DNA of 64,000 bases from Desulfuromonas sp. TF. Its GTDB lineage: Bacteria; Desulfobacterota; Desulfuromonadia; Desulfuromonadales; ATBO01. Below are positions 61,107 through 64,000 of this stretch, piece after piece. The stretch covers positions 39,690 to 103,689 of the forward strand of contig NZ_KI421423.1 in NCBI RefSeq assembly GCF_000472285.1, written 5' to 3'. Each line of letters begins with the position of its first letter. The first letter of the stretch is position 1. The translations under genes and the position numbers were made by a program. The notes under the pieces were generated by a model. It did no database searches. It worked only from the letters and a program-made list of their open reading frames with translations, and was not told the DNA's origin.

Positions 61107-63394
61107 CCGAATCCTATCGTTTTATCGGCAAGTCGACGCAGCGCAAGGATGCGGTGGAAGTCGTCACCGGTGCGACCCAGTACCTGAATGATATCAAGTT
61201 TCCCAACCTGCTCTACGGCAAGGTGCTCCGCAGTCCCCATCCCCATGCCTTGATCAAAAAAATCGACAAGAGCAGGGCCGAGCAGCTGCCCGGAGTCAAG
61301 GCGGTGCTGACCTGGGAGGATGTGCCGGACTGGAAAGGGGGCACGCCCCGCATCGTCCGGATTCTCGACCGAAAGGTGCGCTACGTCGGCGATGCCGTGG
61401 CGCTCGTCGCTGCCGTCACCGAGGAGATTGCCAAAGAGGCGGTGGGGTTGATCGCTGTCGAATACGAACCGCTTGCGGCCGTCTTTGACGTAGAAGAGGC
61501 GATGCGGCCGGATGCTCCCCAGCTCTACGACGAGTTGCCCGGGAACATCGTCACCCCCGGTTTTCCGGCCTACGGGCCCAAAAGCCTGAGGGAGGTCGTC
61601 ACGGGAGATGTGGAGCTGGGATTTCGCGAGGCCGACGTCATTTCAGAAGGGACCTTCGGCTATGAAAACATACCCAACCCCATTCCGCCGGAGCCGCCGG
61701 GAGCGGTGGCTGTCTGGGAGGAACCGAACCGGGTGACCCTCTGGGTATCCAACCAGTCCTCCTATCTGGACAAGGTCGTTCTCTTCCACATCTTCGGCAA
61801 GAAGGTGGAGGTGAGAACTCATGGCGCGGCCTGCGGCGGCAGCTTCGGCACCAAGCTCATGTCCTGGCCGGTCCAGACCTATGCCACCCTCCTGAGCCGG
61901 GCCACAGGCCGGCCGGTAAAGCTCATCTTCACCAAGGAGGAGCATATCGCCGCCTTCGTCCTTCGGCCGGGGTCGCGGATGCAGGCCCGGATCGGCATGA
62001 AGCGGGACGGGACGGTGACGGCGGTTGCAGGCACGTGGCTGGTCGACACGGGATACTATTCGATGCTGACCCAGGCCCAGGTCGCCGTGGGGTGCGGGGA
62101 GGTGCAGCTCATGACCCGCTGCGCCAACTGGGATCTGAGGACCTCCATCGTCTGCACCAATCGCAATGCCTCCGGCGGGGTCAGAGGATTCGGCGGCCAG
62201 GAGTTGAAATGCTCCTTCATTCCGCTCCTCTGCCAGGCGATGGAAAAGATCAACCTCGATCCGTTGGAGTTCATCAAGAAGAACTACGTCAAGCCGGGGG
62301 ACGGCTACTTCTGGCGTGACGGGGCCTGGTACACCTACCGGGGAATCGACTATTCGGATGCCATGGAGCAGGGGGCCCGGCGCTTCGGCTGGCAGGAAAA
62401 TTGGAAGGGCTGGCTTCAGCCCAGCGCGGTGGACGGCAGCAGGCGAAGGGGAGTCGGGGTCGGCGTCCATGGCAATGCCGACATCGGCGAGGACTCGTCG
62501 GAAGCCTATGTGCGTTTGCATCCCGACGGGACGGCCATTCTCTTCTCCTGCATCACCGAGCACGGCACCGGTCAGCGCAGCAACTATGTCAAGATGGTGG
62601 CCGAGGTGCTGCAGTTGCCCATGGAGCAGATCTCGGTCACCCCAGCCGATTCGCTGACCAATCCCTTCGAGTTCGGACCGGTCGGCTCCCGCGGTACCTA
62701 CGCCATCGGCAGCGCCGCCATCAAGGCGGCCGAAGACGCCAGGAAAAAGCTCCTTGAACTTGCCGCGCCCCTTCTTGCGGCGAACCCCGAGGATCTGGAG
62801 ACCGCGGACGGGGTGATCTTCGTCCGGGAACAGCCGGGGCGGAGCGTCCCGTGGCGTGCCATCGGCCATGAACGGACCGTCCTCGGCTACGGCCGTTTCG
62901 ATCCCGATTTTACCCTGGCCAACTGCATGACGACATTCGTCGAGGTCGAGGTAGATACGGAAACCGGCAAGGTCGATCTCCTCCGGGTGGTGAACGCCAC
63001 GGATGTCGGCCAGATCATCGACCCCCCCGGCCTTGAAGGGCAGCTCAACGGTTGCCTCGGATCTTCCGGTATCGACAGCGCTCTCTTCGAGGAAACGGTG
63101 CTCGACACCTCCACGGGCCATATCCTCAACGCCAACATGATCGACTACAAGTGGCGCACCTTCTCGGAACTTCCCCCCATCGACAACGTGGTTCTGGAAA
63201 CCCCCGTTTCCAGTCATCGTTTTAAAGCCATTGGTGTCGGTGAGGTGGCCACATCCCCCGGTCCGATGGCCGTCCTGATGGCCGTTTCAAATGCCGTCGG
63301 CGTCTGGCTGCACGAATACCCCGTCACGCCGGAAAAAGTCCTCATGGCCCTGGGCAAGGTTGCGCCAAAAACCCGGACAGGAGGTGGAGCATGA
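61103..63394 (+). CDS. hcrA: 4-hydroxybenzoyl-CoA reductase-like molybdenum subunit
   Basis: 763 residues, against about 769 for HcrA. It begins MTESYRFIGKSTQRKDAVEVVTG; cofactor signatures are CGGSFGTKLM, ASGGVRGFGGQE, TEHGTGQRSN and the catalytic-type glutamate GVGEVATSPGP. The FAD subunit next door has the extra cluster loop unique to 4-hydroxybenzoyl-CoA reductase-type enzymes, which supports this name over a generic hydroxylase. That enzyme removes the para-hydroxyl to give benzoyl-CoA, the same end point as the pad genes. Confidence 0.75.
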   Translation: MTESYRFIGKSTQRKDAVEVVTGATQYLNDIKFPNLLYGKVLRSPHPHALIKKIDKSRAEQLPGVKAVLTWEDVPDWKGGTPRIVRILDRKVRYVGDAVALVAAVTEEIAKEAVGLIAVEYEPLAAVFDVEEAMRPDAPQLYDELPGNIVTPGFPAYGPKSLREVVTGDVELGFREADVISEGTFGYENIPNPIPPEPPGAVAVWEEPNRVTLWVSNQSSYLDKVVLFHIFGKKVEVRTHGAACGGSFGTKLMSWPVQTYATLLSRATGRPVKLIFTKEEHIAAFVLRPGSRMQARIGMKRDGTVTAVAGTWLVDTGYYSMLTQAQVAVGCGEVQLMTRCANWDLRTSIVCTNRNASGGVRGFGGQELKCSFIPLLCQAMEKINLDPLEFIKKNYVKPGDGYFWRDGAWYTYRGIDYSDAMEQGARRFGWQENWKGWLQPSAVDGSRRRGVGVGVHGNADIGEDSSEAYVRLHPDGTAILFSCITEHGTGQRSNYVKMVAEVLQLPMEQISVTPADSLTNPFEFGPVGSRGTYAIGSAAIKAAEDARKKLLELAAPLLAANPEDLETADGVIFVREQPGRSVPWRAIGHERTVLGYGRFDPDFTLANCMTTFVEVEVDTETGKVDLLRVVNATDVGQIIDPPGLEGQLNGCLGSSGIDSALFEETVLDTSTGHILNANMIDYKWRTFSELPPIDNVVLETPVSSHRFKAIGVGEVATSPGPMAVLMAVSNAVGVWLHEYPVTPEKVLMALGKVAPKTRTGGGA

Positions 63395-64000
63395 AGCCCT
63401 TCATCCATATCAACGCCCTGACCGTCGATCAGGCCGTGGCGGCCCTGGTGGAGTACGACGGAAAGGCTCGGCTCAATGCGGGCGGGACAGACCTTTTTGG
63501 TGTGCTGAAGGATGAGTTCCTCCCGGAATATCCTGAGGCGATCATCAATATCAAAACCGTCGCCGGACTCGATTACATCATCGAGGAAAAGGGGGGCATC
63601 AGGATTGGGGCGCTGGCAAAACTCTCCGACCTGGCGAGCGACCCCCTACTCAGAGAACGTTACGGCGTTCTCGCCGAGGCGGCCCGTGCCGTGGCCAGCC
63701 CACAGCTCCGCAATGTGGCCACTATCGGCGGCAACCTCTGTCAGGATGTGCGCTGTTGCTATTACCGCTACCCACGGCATATCGGCGGCCCCATTCAGTG
63801 TGCACGCAAGGGCAGCGGGCCTTGCCTTGCCGTGCGGGGTGACAACCGCTGTCACGCCCTCCTGGAGGGACGGAAATGTTTCGCCGTCTGCCCTTCGGAT
63901 ATGGCTGTCGCCTTGACGGCCCTCGATGCGCGGATGCTCGTGGCCGGTCCGGCCGGTGAACGGCGGATCGCGGTCAGGGAGTTCTACACCCCGCTGGGCA
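63391..64000 (+). CDS. hcrB: 4-hydroxybenzoyl-CoA reductase-like FAD/[4Fe-4S] subunit (3' end beyond window)
   Basis: 203 residues are visible. FAD motifs are NAGGTDLFG (29-37) and TIGGNLCQD (111-119). A cysteine-rich insertion follows, with Cys122, 137, 145 and 154; HcrB of Thauera binds its unusual [4Fe-4S] cluster with Cys122, 138, 146 and 155, as I recall, so the match is very close. Extra cysteines at 117, 123, 163 and 167 are present. It overlaps the large subunit by ATGA and runs off the window. Confidence 0.8.
   Translation, partial: MKPFIHINALTVDQAVAALVEYDGKARLNAGGTDLFGVLKDEFLPEYPEAIINIKTVAGLDYIIEEKGGIRIGALAKLSDLASDPLLRERYGVLAEAARAVASPQLRNVATIGGNLCQDVRCCYYRYPRHIGGPIQCARKGSGPCLAVRGDNRCHALLEGRKCFAVCPSDMAVALTALDARMLVAGPAGERRIAVREFYTPLG

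Noticed and set aside
1..64000. CRISPR arrays, tRNA or rRNA genes, intact transposons
   Set aside because: No regularly spaced direct repeats, cloverleaf-type genes, rRNA segments or transposase motifs were recognised while reading both strands.

Overview
The window reads as a catabolic island of a strictly anaerobic, aromatics-degrading bacterium, most likely a Geobacter/Desulfuromonas-type deltaproteobacterium. The reasons are the oxygen-sensitive glycyl-radical, tungsten and ferredoxin-dependent enzymes, the BamB/BamC pair typical of class II benzoyl-CoA reductases, and heavy use of sigma-54 promoters. Almost every gene is on the minus strand. No rRNA, tRNA, CRISPR array or intact insertion sequence was seen.

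Region 1 (1-15.8 kb, visibly AT-richer than the rest) is a toluene-type fumarate-addition locus. It holds benzylsuccinate synthase bssC-bssA-bssB, its activase bssD (broken by a one-base frameshift), a FAD oxidoreductase, a MoxR-type ATPase with a VWA partner, and then an envelope module: YCF48-like lipoprotein, RND exporter and DUF1302 protein, cut by the window edge. A XylR/DmpR-type sigma-54 activator lies upstream on the plus strand, and a near-consensus -24/-12 promoter faces the bss genes.

Region 2 (15.9-27.5 kb) handles aromatic amino acids. Tryptophanase, a TRAP transporter, an aminotransferase, a fused indolepyruvate:ferredoxin oxidoreductase (IorA-IorB) and a fused ADP-forming acyl-CoA synthetase lie head to tail, with an HTH regulator diverging. 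The inferred route is amino acid to arylpyruvate to arylacetyl-CoA, then arylacetate plus ATP.

Region 3 (27.7-41.4 kb) is the anaerobic phenylacetate route: fdhD, phenylacetyl-CoA:acceptor oxidoreductase (padBCD) and phenylglyoxylate:acceptor oxidoreductase (padE, a PadF/PadH-like fusion, padG, padI), which ends at benzoyl-CoA. Upstream is a two-component pair, a hybrid histidine kinase and a sigma-54 response regulator.

Region 4 (41.7-52 kb) carries a DUF5666 protein, an AzlCD exporter, an epimerase-like VOC protein, bamB/bamC, a metal-dependent cyclase-family hydrolase, a thioesterase and a three-subunit molybdenum hydroxylase.

Region 5 (52.3-64 kb) has a second, complete copy of the envelope module (YCF48, RND, DUF1302, DUF1329), then an IclR regulator and a divergent, window-truncated 4-hydroxybenzoyl-CoA reductase-like operon.

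The most striking non-coding signal is a cassette found at three places: upstream of fdhD-pad, of the cyclase gene and of the second envelope module. Each has a near-identical sigma-54 core and three upstream TATAAG-type boxes at almost fixed spacing. This suggests one activator, plausibly the adjacent response regulator, ties phenylacetate oxidation, ring reduction and the envelope system into one regulon. Product names rest on motif reading and remembered family features; no search was run.
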